From: Mycolicibacterium vinylchloridicum
GTDB taxonomy: Bacteria > Actinomycetota > Actinomycetes > Mycobacteriales > Mycobacteriaceae
NCBI RefSeq assembly: GCF_013404075.1
Contig: NZ_JACBJQ010000006.1
Span: 62,001-126,000, forward strand
Length of the DNA stretch: 64,000 nucleotides
Reading direction: 5' to 3'
Part shown: one piece after another, positions 1 to 8,223 of the stretch
Layout of the letters: each line of letters opens with the position of its first letter
Position numbering within the stretch: the first letter of the stretch is position 1
The notes under the pieces: generated by a model
Database searches by the model: none
What the model was told of the DNA's origin: nothing
What the model saw: the letters and a program-made list of their open reading frames with translations, nothing else
Made by a program: the position numbers and the translations under genes

Positions 1-498
1 GTGCCGGTCCACGACCAGCGGTCCCAGCTGGTCGGCGCGCACCAGACCCTGACCGTCGTAGGCGAGGAGATGGCCGCGCCGCGCGAGGAGCGCCAGCGTC
101 TGGGCGGGAAAGTCGGTGCGCAGCAGCGGCGCCAGATGCACCCACGTCGTCTCCGGGTCCGCGGCCTCCACTTCTGCGGCACCCCAGACCGGGCCGATCG
201 CCTCCACCGACATCCGGCGGTGGTCGAGGTCCTCGTAGTCCAGGCGGAACGCGCTGGTGCGGTCCGCGGCCAGGATCCGGATCATCGACCCGAAGCGGTC
301 CAGCAGCGGGTCGAACAGTGCGTGGTCGTCGTCGGCGGCCAGCGCGACGATGCCGCCCGGGACGCCGGTGGCCTCCAGGGCGACGCCGGAGAACGCCGCG
401 CACCCGCCCGGGGTCTTCGGGCCGCCGTTGATCACGTCGATGGCCAGATCGCCCAGCACGGTCACGCCGGCAACGAGCTCGGCGCGCTGTTCTGGCAC
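1..498 (-). CDS. PfkB-family carbohydrate kinase, N-terminal part (cut by window edge)
   Basis: The reverse strand is open from a GTG at 498 to the left edge with no stop, giving the first 166 codons. An AGGAG ribosome site at 506-510 supports this start. The N terminus reads VTVLGDLAIDVI followed by PGGCAAFSG, the strand and Gly-rich substrate lid of ribokinase/PfkB sugar kinases, so phosphorylation of a sugar or polyol is expected. The PfkB C-terminal signature with its catalytic Asp lies outside the window. Its place beside a LacI regulator and inositol genes suggests a role in the same catabolism. Family is likely; substrate is unknown. Confidence 0.7.
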   Translation of the reverse strand, partial: MPEQRAELVAGVTVLGDLAIDVINGGPKTPGGCAAFSGVALEATGVPGGIVALAADDDHALFDPLLDRFGSMIRILAADRTSAFRLDYEDLDHRRMSVEAIGPVWGAAEVEAADPETTWVHLAPLLRTDFPAQTLALLARRGHLLAYDGQGLVRADQLGPLVVDRH

Positions 499-605
499 GG
501 GTTGTCTCCTCTGGAATCTTGGGGCGTCGGGCGCCCGGGCGCATTCATCGTCGCCGTCGGCGCGAGATGCTAGTCGGGAATTCCACGAATCAACGACTCA
601 GCGCG

Positions 606-1610
606 TCAGCCGGGGAGGTTGTACGGGGTGACCACCTGGATCGGGACGGGCCGGGCGGGCTCGCTGGGCAGCGCCCCGTGCTGTTGCAGGATCAGTCGCA
701 TAGCGAACCGGGCGTCGGCCCGAAGGTCGTTGTGCAAGACGGCAGAAATGCGGCCCTCCCGCAGTAGTCGCCGGTTGTCGGCGTCGAGGTCATGGGCGAC
801 AAAAACCCGGCAGACTCTTCCGATCTCGTCGAACGCCGCCACGGTCGCGGTGTTGCCGCCGCCGACCGAATACACGGCCTCCACCTCGGGGTGTCGTTCG
901 AGGGCGTCGAGCACCAGACGTTCGTTGGTGGCGTCGATACCGTCGCTGTCGCTGACCTCGACGATCCTGCGCCCGGACTTGCGCAACGCAGTCCGGAATC
1001 CGACCTCGCGCTCGGCTTCCCCGCGAAATACTGTGCGGCTCAACGTGATCAGTACGCCGGCGGGCGCCTCGCCCAGCCATTGGTCCATCAGGTAAGCCGC
1101 GGTGACGCCGGCGCCGTGGTTGTCGATGCCGACATAGGCGCACCGTGAGCTGGCCGGGATATCGGTCGTGTAGGTCACCACCGGCACCCCGGACGTCACC
1201 AGCCGGTCGACGGCCTCGGCCACCTCGGGCTCGTCTTGCGCCTTGAGTACGACGCCGTGGCTGCCCTTGATCCGCGCGAGTGTTTCGACCATCTGGGCGG
1301 TCGACCCGGACTCCCAGAGGTGGAAACGCGCCCGCAGCATCGCGGGCGCGAACGCGGGCAGCTCCGCTTCGACGGCGGCGCGAAAGGCGTCGGAGAACCG
1401 CTGCGGCGTCTGCATCACCACGTCGAACAGATAGCGACGCCCGTTGAGCCGCAATTGAGCTCGCTGCTTTTCCAGATCCTCGATCGCCTGCGTCACCTCG
1501 GCCCTGGTGGCCTCCCGTACACCGGGACGGTGGTTGAGCACTCGATCGACGGTGGCCTCCGACAGCCCGGACTGCTGAGCGATCTCGCGGACCTTGAATC
1601 GGTGCGCCAT
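606..1610 (-). CDS. LacI-family transcriptional regulator
   Basis: 334 aa. Residues about 4-30 (KVREIAQQSGLSEATVDRVLN) form the LacI helix-turn-helix and hinge entry. The rest is a periplasmic-binding-protein-like sensor domain that would bind a sugar or polyol in the cytoplasm. The reading frame stays open upstream to 2552, but the family start (MAHRFKVREIA) fixes the ATG at 1610. It is divergent from the PhyH-like gene at 1692 with an 81-bp gap, so it probably controls that operon and perhaps itself. The ligand is not known; inositol or a related polyol is an inference from the neighbours. Confidence 0.88.
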   Translation of the reverse strand: MAHRFKVREIAQQSGLSEATVDRVLNHRPGVREATRAEVTQAIEDLEKQRAQLRLNGRRYLFDVVMQTPQRFSDAFRAAVEAELPAFAPAMLRARFHLWESGSTAQMVETLARIKGSHGVVLKAQDEPEVAEAVDRLVTSGVPVVTYTTDIPASSRCAYVGIDNHGAGVTAAYLMDQWLGEAPAGVLITLSRTVFRGEAEREVGFRTALRKSGRRIVEVSDSDGIDATNERLVLDALERHPEVEAVYSVGGGNTATVAAFDEIGRVCRVFVAHDLDADNRRLLREGRISAVLHNDLRADARFAMRLILQQHGALPSEPARPVPIQVVTPYNLPG

Positions 1611-1691
1611 GCCTTGCACCCTAATGCAGTGATGGGTTTTTGATGGTTTTCTGGTGTTGATTGCGGTTCGAGTCACAGCAAGACTTTCCCC

Positions 1692-2852
1692 ATGGTCGAC
1701 GTGAGCGCGCGAGTGCAGCCGTGGTTGGGCGAGTCGGCATTCGAGCTCGGCGAGCTGCGGACGCTGACCGAGCGGGACACCGACCTCAGCGCCTACCCGC
1801 ACGCCGCCGACGTCCGTCGGAACGTCTTGATCTACTCGGCCGCCGAGATGGCGCGGGTCGACCGGCGGGCGTTGCAGGCCGAGCTGATCACCGCCCTGGC
1901 CGACGGCCCCGGCGTTGTGGTGTTCACCGGCGCGTTTCCTGCCGCGGTCGTCGACGCGGCCAACGCGGCGTTCGGTGACCTGATCTCCGCCCAGCGACAA
2001 GCCGGCGGCGCAGCGGGCGACCACTTCGGCGCGGCCGGCGTCAACGACCGCGTGTGGAACGCCGCCCAGAAGCTCGCGCTGCACTCCCCCGACGTCTATT
2101 CCGCCTACTACGCCAATGACCCACTCGCGCTCGTCTGCCAAGCCTGGCTCGGCCCGCGATATCAGGTCACCTCCCAGGTCAACGTCGTCAATCCCGGTGG
2201 CGCGGCCCAGGTTCCGCACCGCGACTACCACCTCGGGTTCGTCGCACCCGGCCAGCTCGCCGACTATCCAGCCCACGTGCACCGACTCTCGCCGGCGCTG
2301 ACCCTGCAGGGCGCGGTCGCGCACACCGACATGTCGCTGGACAGCGGGCCGACGATGCTGCTGCCGTACTCGCAGCTGTTCGAGGGCGGGTATATGGCGT
2401 TCAACCGACCGGAGTTCATCGACTACTTCGCCGCACATCAGGTGCAGCTGCCGCTGTGCAAGGGCGATGCGGTGTTCTTCAATCCCGCGCTGTACCACGG
2501 CGCGGGCGCCAACACGTCCGCCGACGTGCGGCGGATGGCCAACCTGCTGCAAATCTCGTCACCATTCGGCCGTGCGATGGAGGCCCTCGACCGCACGGCG
2601 ATGGTGCGCGCGGTGTACCCGGCGCTGCGGGCGATGAAGGCCGCGGGCCACCCTGCGGCGGAACTCCTCAACGCGGTGGTGGCCACCGCCGAGGGTTATC
2701 CGTTCCCCACCAACCTCGACCAGGATCAGCCGATCGGCAGCCTGGCCCCGCCCAGCCAGGTCGACGTGGTGCTCGCCGCACTGGCCGACGACCTGACCCC
2801 CGAAGCCCTCGACGTCGCGCTGTGCGACCAGAACGAACGGAGAATCCCATGA
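1692..2852 (+). CDS. phytanoyl-CoA dioxygenase (PhyH)-family protein
   Basis: 386 aa. This looks like an Fe(II)/2-oxoglutarate oxygenase. The HxD iron motif is seen in PHRDYHLGF (H176, D178), the distal His is H269 (ALYHGAG), and Arg 280/281 could bind the 2-oxoglutarate carboxylate. These enzymes hydroxylate a carbon substrate with O2 and release CO2 and succinate. It is the first gene of a tightly packed operon: its TGA overlaps the ATG of the following dehydrogenase (ATGA). The context points to oxidation of a cyclitol, sugar or small carbon compound rather than phytanoyl-CoA. Substrate is unknown. Confidence 0.8.
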   Translation: MVDVSARVQPWLGESAFELGELRTLTERDTDLSAYPHAADVRRNVLIYSAAEMARVDRRALQAELITALADGPGVVVFTGAFPAAVVDAANAAFGDLISAQRQAGGAAGDHFGAAGVNDRVWNAAQKLALHSPDVYSAYYANDPLALVCQAWLGPRYQVTSQVNVVNPGGAAQVPHRDYHLGFVAPGQLADYPAHVHRLSPALTLQGAVAHTDMSLDSGPTMLLPYSQLFEGGYMAFNRPEFIDYFAAHQVQLPLCKGDAVFFNPALYHGAGANTSADVRRMANLLQISSPFGRAMEALDRTAMVRAVYPALRAMKAAGHPAAELLNAVVATAEGYPFPTNLDQDQPIGSLAPPSQVDVVLAALADDLTPEALDVALCDQNERRIP

Positions 2853-3856
2853 CCACACTCGGTGTCATCGGCCTCGGCCGAATCGGTGCGTTCCACACCG
2901 ACACGCTGAGCAACCTCGCCGGTGTCGACGGCCTCGTCGTCACCGACGAACGCCCCGATGTCGTCACTGCGGTCGCGGCGAAATTCGGCGTCACACCGGC
3001 GGATTCGGTTGAGCAGCTGCTGAATTCGGGCATCGATGGTGTGGTGGTCGCGGCCGCCACCCCGGCGCACGCCGAGCTCACCCTGGCCGCCGTCGCCAAG
3101 GGGCTGCCCACATTCTGCGAGAAGCCGATCGCGGCCACCGCTGCCGAGAGCGCGCGAGTGGCCGAGGCGATCACCCGATCAGGCGTGCCGGTGCAGGTGG
3201 GCTACCAGCGCCGCTTCGACGCCGCATTCGCCGCGGCCAAACACGCCGTCGACAGTGGCTCACTGGGTGCACTGCACACCATCCGCAGCACCACGATGGA
3301 TCCCGCTCCCCCGCCGATGGATTACATCGCCGGGTCCGGCGGCATCTTCCGCGACTGCGCGGTACACGATTTCGACATCGTCCGCTGGATCACCGGGCAG
3401 GAGGCCGTCGAGGTGTACGCCACCGGCTCCGTGCAGGGCGACCCGTTGTTCACCGAATACGGTGACGTCGACACCGCCGCCGTGGTGGTCCGCTTCGACG
3501 GCGGCGCTCTCGGCGTCATCTCCAACGCCCGCTACAACGCCCGCGGCTACGACTGCCGGCTGGAGGTGCACGGCTTCGACGACTCCGTCGTCGCGGGCTG
3601 GGACCAGGGCGCACCGGTCCGAAACACCGATCCGCGCAACACTTTCCCCGAGGGTCCGGCACATCACTTCTTCATGGACCGGTTCACCGAGGCATTCCGT
3701 ACCGAGCTCAGCGGTTTTCTCGACGTCGTCAAGGGCGCACCGGTGCGCGGAGCTACCGTTACCGACGCGGTCGAGGTGGCCTGGATTGCCGAGGCCGCAA
3801 CCGAGTCACTGCGCCGGGGGGCGCCGGTTCGTGTCGAGGAGGTCAAGGCCCGATGA
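2849..3856 (+). CDS. Gfo/Idh/MocA-family oxidoreductase, inositol 2-dehydrogenase-like
   Basis: 335 aa. The N-terminal Rossmann fold starts with GLGRIG (about 8-13). The family motif EKP is at 91-93 (FCEKPIA), and the catalytic region is GGIFRDCAVHDFD (about 164-176) with the usual H-D pair. It should oxidise a hydroxyl of inositol or another polyol with NAD(P). The start is the ATG overlapping the PhyH stop; a longer open frame upstream overlaps that gene and was not used. It also ends in an ATGA overlap with the next gene, so the three are probably translationally coupled. One of three dehydrogenases of this family in the window. Confidence 0.87.
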   Translation: MTTLGVIGLGRIGAFHTDTLSNLAGVDGLVVTDERPDVVTAVAAKFGVTPADSVEQLLNSGIDGVVVAAATPAHAELTLAAVAKGLPTFCEKPIAATAAESARVAEAITRSGVPVQVGYQRRFDAAFAAAKHAVDSGSLGALHTIRSTTMDPAPPPMDYIAGSGGIFRDCAVHDFDIVRWITGQEAVEVYATGSVQGDPLFTEYGDVDTAAVVVRFDGGALGVISNARYNARGYDCRLEVHGFDDSVVAGWDQGAPVRNTDPRNTFPEGPAHHFFMDRFTEAFRTELSGFLDVVKGAPVRGATVTDAVEVAWIAEAATESLRRGAPVRVEEVKAR

Positions 3857-4734
3857 ACCCGATTCGCATTGCCGCTGCGCCGATTTCGTGGGGGGTGTGC
3901 GAGGTGCCGGGTTGGGGTTACCAGCTCGATCCCGAACGCGTCCTGACGGAGATGGGCAGAGCCGGACTGACCGCGACCGAACTAGGACCCGAGGGCTTCC
4001 TGCCCAGCGAGCCCGCCGAGCTGAGCGCGCTGCTGGACCGGCACAACTTGAGTTGCGTCGGGAGCTTTGCGCCGGTGGTTTTGCACGACGCCGATTACGA
4101 CCCGCTGCCCGAGGTCGCCGGCGTGGTGGAAGCCCTGGTGGCCACCGGCGCGTCAATGCTGGTGCTGGCCGCGGCCACCGGCACTGACGGGTACGACTCG
4201 CGTCCCGATCTGGACGACGAGCAGTGGTCGACGCTGCTGGCCAACCTGGACCGTCTTGCCGAAGCGGCCGCCGAACGCGGTATCACCGCGGTGCTACACC
4301 CGCACGTGGGCACGATGGTCGAGAAGGGTGACGAGGTGGCCCGGGTGCTGGGCGGGTCGTCGATCTCGCTGTGCCTGGACACCGGGCATCTGCTGATCGG
4401 CGGCACCGACCCGCTGAACCTGGCCCGCGCGGTGCCCGGCCGGATTGCGCACGCGCATCTCAAGGACGTCGACGCGGGACTGGCCGCCCGCGTGCAATCC
4501 GGCGAGCTGACCTACACCGAGGCGGTGGCCCAGGGTATGTACACCCCGCTGGGCACCGGCGACGTCGATATCGCAGGCATCGTTGCGGCGTTACGGGACA
4601 ACGGCTTCGACGGCTGGTTCGTGCTCGAGCAGGACACCATCCTCGACGGCGAGCCGCAGGGCGATGGCCCACTGCGTGACGTCTTGGCCAGCGTCGCCTA
4701 TCTGCAGAGCGTTACGGGCGGCGTGCCGGCATGA
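3853..4734 (+). CDS. sugar phosphate isomerase/epimerase, IolE/IolH-like TIM barrel
   Basis: 293 aa. It is an AP-endonuclease-2-type TIM barrel. It opens with IRIAAAPISWGVCEVPGWG, close to myo-inosose dehydratases, and has the metal-ligand stretches LHPHVG, CLDTGH, HAHLKD and VLEQD. It probably dehydrates or isomerises a keto-inositol or keto-sugar made by the dehydrogenase before it. It overlaps that gene by ATGA, and its own stop overlaps the first ATG of the MIRU-like spacer at 4731. It is distinct from the canonical iolE at 18146. Exact reaction uncertain. Confidence 0.8.
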   Translation: MNPIRIAAAPISWGVCEVPGWGYQLDPERVLTEMGRAGLTATELGPEGFLPSEPAELSALLDRHNLSCVGSFAPVVLHDADYDPLPEVAGVVEALVATGASMLVLAAATGTDGYDSRPDLDDEQWSTLLANLDRLAEAAAERGITAVLHPHVGTMVEKGDEVARVLGGSSISLCLDTGHLLIGGTDPLNLARAVPGRIAHAHLKDVDAGLAARVQSGELTYTEAVAQGMYTPLGTGDVDIAGIVAALRDNGFDGWFVLEQDTILDGEPQGDGPLRDVLASVAYLQSVTGGVPA

Positions 4735-4799
4735 GCGACGCTTGCGGAGCGAATCAACAGCGGGCATGCAGGGCCCGAGCCTGCGAGGGGACTGCATGA
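4731..4799 (+). repeat. MIRU-like translationally coupled spacer with a 22-codon ORF
   Basis: The 69 bases between two operon genes form a complete mini-ORF of 22 codons. Its ATG overlaps the stop of the upstream gene (ATGA at 4731-4734), and its TGA overlaps the ATG of the downstream gene (ATGA at 4796-4799). The peptide starts MSDACGANQQRACRARA and is rich in Cys, Arg and Ala. Mycobacterial interspersed repetitive units are known to lie inside operons with ATGA overlaps at both ends and an open frame across. Assignment to that class is by layout; no second copy is seen in the window. Confidence 0.55.
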
Positions 4800-5773
4800 G
4801 TCTGCGGATCGGCGTGCTCGGGGCGTCCCGAATCGCCGAGCACGCCATCGTCGGCCCAGCCCGCGAGCTGGGCCACCGGCTGGTCGTGGTGGCAGCCCGA
4901 GATCCCCAGCGGGCCAAGCAGTTCGCCGACAGCTACGGCGTCGAGCGGGTCGCCACCGGCTACGCCGACGTAATCGAGGACCCCGAGGTCGACGTCGTCT
5001 ACAACCCACTGGCCAATGCGCTGCACGCGCCGTGGAATCTCGCGGCGATCAAGGCGGGCAAACCGGTGCTGACCGAGAAACCGTTCGCGCGCAACCACAC
5101 CGAGGCCCAGGCCGTCGCCGATGCGGCGGCGGGCAGCGGGGTGAGCGTGCTGGAGGGCTTTCACTATCTGTTCCACCCGGTGACCCGGCGGATGTTCGAG
5201 CTGGCCGGCGACGGCACGCTCGGCGAGATCCGGCACGTCGAGGTGCGGATGGCGATGCCGGCGCCGTCGGCCGGCGACCCGCGCTGGTCGCTGGCGCTGG
5301 CCGGCGGGGCGTTGATGGACCTCGGCTGTTACGGCCTGCACATCATGCGGCAACTCGGCGCCCGCGGGCTGGGCCGGCCATCGATCACCGCCGCCCACGC
5401 CTCCCAGCGCGCCCCGGGCGTCGACGAGTGGTGCGATGTCGAGCTGAGCTTTCCCTCGGGGGCCACCGGGCTGTCCGCCAACACGATGATGGCAGAAGCC
5501 TTTTCGTTCACCATCACAATCGTCGGCAGCAAGGGCGATGCATTGGCCCACGACTTCATCAAGCCGCACGCCGACGACCGGATCACCATCCGCACACCGG
5601 GAGGGACACGGGTCGAGCACCTGGGCACGCGGCCGTCGTACACCTATCAACTCGAGGCGTTCGCCGCGCACGTGCTTGACGGTGCACCGCTGCCGATCGG
5701 CATCGATGACGCGGTGCAGAACATGCAGTTCGTGGACGCCGCCTACCTCACGGCGGGCATGTCGCCGCGCTGA
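4796..5773 (+). CDS. Gfo/Idh/MocA-family oxidoreductase
   Basis: 325 aa. Rossmann start RIGVLGASRIAEHA, EKP motif at 94-96, and catalytic-site stretch LMDLGCYGLHI with D175 and H182. This D-x-x-C-Y-x-x-H variant is that of trans-1,2-dihydrobenzene diol or glucose-fructose oxidoreductase-like members rather than classic inositol dehydrogenase. It probably oxidises or reduces a sugar or cyclitol with NAD(P). The start chosen is the ATG at 4796, coupled to the stop of the 22-codon spacer ORF. It is the last gene of the operon begun at 1692. Confidence 0.84.
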   Translation: MSLRIGVLGASRIAEHAIVGPARELGHRLVVVAARDPQRAKQFADSYGVERVATGYADVIEDPEVDVVYNPLANALHAPWNLAAIKAGKPVLTEKPFARNHTEAQAVADAAAGSGVSVLEGFHYLFHPVTRRMFELAGDGTLGEIRHVEVRMAMPAPSAGDPRWSLALAGGALMDLGCYGLHIMRQLGARGLGRPSITAAHASQRAPGVDEWCDVELSFPSGATGLSANTMMAEAFSFTITIVGSKGDALAHDFIKPHADDRITIRTPGGTRVEHLGTRPSYTYQLEAFAAHVLDGAPLPIGIDDAVQNMQFVDAAYLTAGMSPR

Positions 5774-5806
5774 ACAGGGTTCTGCGGCCGGCCGTCATCG
5801 GGCACG

Positions 5807-6322
5807 ATGACTCTCATGCCGCAATCCTTCCCCGACGGCCATTGGGGCAGAGAAGACATCTCGCCCCTGTTCAAGCCCGTCTATACCTTCGCCTCTACCG
5901 CACTGGGTTCACGCGTCATCAAGGCCCTCGTCCCGCTGGATCGCCGGGTGCTGCGCGCCACCAAAGGCAAATACACCTTGTTCGGTCCCACGTCGATGCC
6001 CGAGCTCCTGCTCACCACCACGGGACGGAAGTCGGGCCAGCAACGGGTGTCGGCGCTGAGCTATCTGCGCGACGGCGAGCGGCTGTTGGTCCTGGGCAGC
6101 AATTTCGGCGAGCAGCGGCACCCGGCTTGGAGCCTGAACCTGATCGCCGACCCGCACGCGGTCGTGTCGATCAACGGCATCGACATCCCCGTGACGGCCA
6201 CGCTGCTGACCGGCCCCGAACGGGACCGCGGACTGCAGCGGTTCCTGGCCTACCCGATGTATCAGGCGTACCGCACCCGTACCGACCGGGAACTACGGCT
6301 GTTCGCGCTGACTGCCCGCTGA
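5807..6322 (+). CDS. nitroreductase/deazaflavin (F420)-dependent oxidoreductase, Ddn family
   Basis: 171 aa, the usual length for the family. The signature LLLTTTGRKSGQQR (about 67-80), a LxxLGSNFG stretch and HPAW (105-108) match the split-barrel F420-binding Ddn proteins that are abundant in mycobacteria. These reduce quinones or other hydride acceptors with reduced F420, often at the membrane. It starts 33 bp after the preceding dehydrogenase and ends one base before the stop of the convergent ABC ATPase gene. The physiological substrate cannot be read from the sequence. Confidence 0.85.
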   Translation: MTLMPQSFPDGHWGREDISPLFKPVYTFASTALGSRVIKALVPLDRRVLRATKGKYTLFGPTSMPELLLTTTGRKSGQQRVSALSYLRDGERLLVLGSNFGEQRHPAWSLNLIADPHAVVSINGIDIPVTATLLTGPERDRGLQRFLAYPMYQAYRTRTDRELRLFALTAR

Positions 6323-6323
6323 C

Positions 6324-7139
6324 TCAGCGGCCGAGCTCGTGGCTCAGCGCCTCGAGCTCGTCGCCTCCGGCCATCTGCTGGGTCAGGTGCTCCAGGGTGA
6401 TCTCGTCGTAGGTGCAGTCGAGTTTTTGGCGGCCACGGTTGAGCAGCACGAAGTGGTCGCCGACCATGTGCGCGTGGTGTGGGTTGTGGGTGATGAACAC
6501 GACGCCGAAGCCGGCCTCCTTGGCGGCGGTGATGTATTTGAGCACCACACCGGACTGCTTGACGCCCAGCGCCGCAGTCGGCTCGTCGAGGATCAGCACG
6601 CGCGCACCGAAGAACACCGCTCGCGCGATCGCCACACACTGGCGCTGACCGCCCGACAGCGATCCGATCGGCACGTCGACGTCGGGCAGGTCGATCCCCA
6701 TCTTCGACAACTCGGTAAGAGTGGTGGCGCGCATCGCGTTGGCGTCCAGCGACCAGGGGAAGCTGCTCTTGCGGATCTCCTGGCCCAGGAAGAAGTTTCG
6801 CCATACCGGCATCAGCGGAACGACGGCGAGGTTCTGGTACACCGTCGCGATGCCTTTGCCAAGGGCATGGGCAGGCGAGGTGAACTTGGTGGACTCACCG
6901 TCGACCAGCAAGTCGCCCTCGGTCTGCTGATGCAGCCCGGCGATGATCTTGATCAATGTCGACTTGCCCGCACCGTTGTCGCCGAGGATGCCGGTCACCT
7001 GACCGGCGTGTACCCGCAGCGAGATGTCTTTGAGCGCAGTGATGTTGCCGTAGCTCTTGCCGACGTTCTTCAGCTCGACGAGAGGCACCGGGCCACCCGA
7101 CGGGGCTTCTTCAGTGGGACGATCCATGGTCGCGGTCAC
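6324..7139 (-). CDS. sugar ABC transporter ATP-binding protein
   Basis: 271 aa with one nucleotide-binding domain: Walker A GDNGAGKST (53-61), signature LSGGQRQ (161-167), Walker B VLILDEPTAA and an H-loop FITHN. It lies 7 bp after the permease gene and energises that importer. RbsA/MglA-type ATPases normally carry two such domains in about 500 aa; here there is one, as in the FrcA/single-domain branch, so it probably works as a homodimer. The start is a GTG; an in-frame ATG lies at 7127. Context suggests inositol or a related sugar as cargo. Confidence 0.9.
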   Translation of the reverse strand: MTATMDRPTEEAPSGGPVPLVELKNVGKSYGNITALKDISLRVHAGQVTGILGDNGAGKSTLIKIIAGLHQQTEGDLLVDGESTKFTSPAHALGKGIATVYQNLAVVPLMPVWRNFFLGQEIRKSSFPWSLDANAMRATTLTELSKMGIDLPDVDVPIGSLSGGQRQCVAIARAVFFGARVLILDEPTAALGVKQSGVVLKYITAAKEAGFGVVFITHNPHHAHMVGDHFVLLNRGRQKLDCTYDEITLEHLTQQMAGGDELEALSHELGR

Positions 7140-7146
7140 TTCTCTC

Positions 7147-8205
7147 TCACCTCTTGGCGGCGTAATTACGGAAGGCGTTGTTGGCGATCACCGCGAACAG
7201 CAGCATCGCGCCCAGGAAGAACTTGAACCAGTCGGGGTTCCAGCCCGCATACACGATGCCCTGGTTGGTCATACCGAAGATGAAGGCACCGATGGCGGCT
7301 CCGACGGCGGTGCCGTAACCACCGGTCAGCAGGCAGCCACCGATCACCGCGGCGATGATGTAGAAGAACTCGTTGCCGATGCCCTGGCCGGACTGAACTG
7401 TGTTGAACGCGAACAGCAGATGCATGCCCACGAACCAGGCGCAGAAGCCGACGAACATGAACAGCCCGATTTTGACCTTGGTCACCGGAACACCGACCGC
7501 GCGGGCGCTCTCCGCGTCACCGCCGACGGCGAAGATCCAGTTGCCGATCTTGGTCTTGAACAGCACCCAGGTGGCGACCGCGGTGAACACCAGCCACCAC
7601 ACGACCGTGATCCGGATGCTCACGCCGAACAGCGTGAACGACGAGGCGAAGACCTTCTGCGCGGAATCCCAGCCCTGCATGTCGTTGACGCTCTGCGTGG
7701 CAACCTGTCCCGCAAGAAGTTTGGTGACAGCCAGATTGATACCCGCGAGCATGAAGAAGGTGCTCAAGGTGATCAGGAACGACGGGATCTTGGTCTTCAT
7801 CACCAGGAAACCATTGAGGAAGCCGACCCCCAGCGCCAGGATCAGTGCCAGGCCGGCACCCGCCCACAGATTGAGGTGCAGGTTGTAGGACAGCATCGAG
7901 GCCGCCAGCGAGCTGAACGTCACCGCGACGCCCGTCGACAAATCGAACTCGCCGCCGATCATCAACACCGCCACGCCGCAGGCCATGATCCCGATGGTGG
8001 AGCTGGCATACAGCACAGTGGCCAGTGACGAGGCCTGCCGGAACGGCTCGGCCACGACCAGGAAGAAGACGAAGATCCCGACGGCGCCGATTCCAGCGCC
8101 CATTTCGGGCCGGATCAGCAGGCGCTGCAGCCGGTTTCGTTCCTTGACGCGTTCGTCGCGAACGACTTTGTGGTCAGCGACCTCGAGATCTGCTTGCGTA
8201 GTCAT
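7147..8205 (-). CDS. sugar ABC transporter permease (RbsC/XylH type)
   Basis: 352 aa integral membrane protein with about ten hydrophobic segments after a charged cytoplasmic N terminus. It contains GIMACGVAVLMIGGEFDLSTG, the hallmark of BPD_transp_2 permeases of CUT2 sugar importers, and a Gly-rich GGxxLTGGYGTAxGAxxG stretch near the C terminus. It forms the channel for the binding protein encoded 18 bp upstream. Together with the ATPase it makes a complete importer, like the IbpA-IatA-IatP inositol system known from other bacteria. Cargo is inferred from the neighbouring iol genes. Confidence 0.9.
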   Translation of the reverse strand: MTTQADLEVADHKVVRDERVKERNRLQRLLIRPEMGAGIGAVGIFVFFLVVAEPFRQASSLATVLYASSTIGIMACGVAVLMIGGEFDLSTGVAVTFSSLAASMLSYNLHLNLWAGAGLALILALGVGFLNGFLVMKTKIPSFLITLSTFFMLAGINLAVTKLLAGQVATQSVNDMQGWDSAQKVFASSFTLFGVSIRITVVWWLVFTAVATWVLFKTKIGNWIFAVGGDAESARAVGVPVTKVKIGLFMFVGFCAWFVGMHLLFAFNTVQSGQGIGNEFFYIIAAVIGGCLLTGGYGTAVGAAIGAFIFGMTNQGIVYAGWNPDWFKFFLGAMLLFAVIANNAFRNYAAKR

Positions 8206-8223
8206 GTCTGTTCCCGCCGATCG

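Noticed and set aside
1..573. 190-codon open frame on the plus strand
   Set aside because: It is antisense to the PfkB-like gene, which has a ribosome site and family motifs; the plus product is Arg/Gly/Gln-rich noise.
1611..2552. 314-codon upstream extension of the LacI frame
   Set aside because: It is antisense to the PhyH-like gene and the LacI family start lies at 1610.
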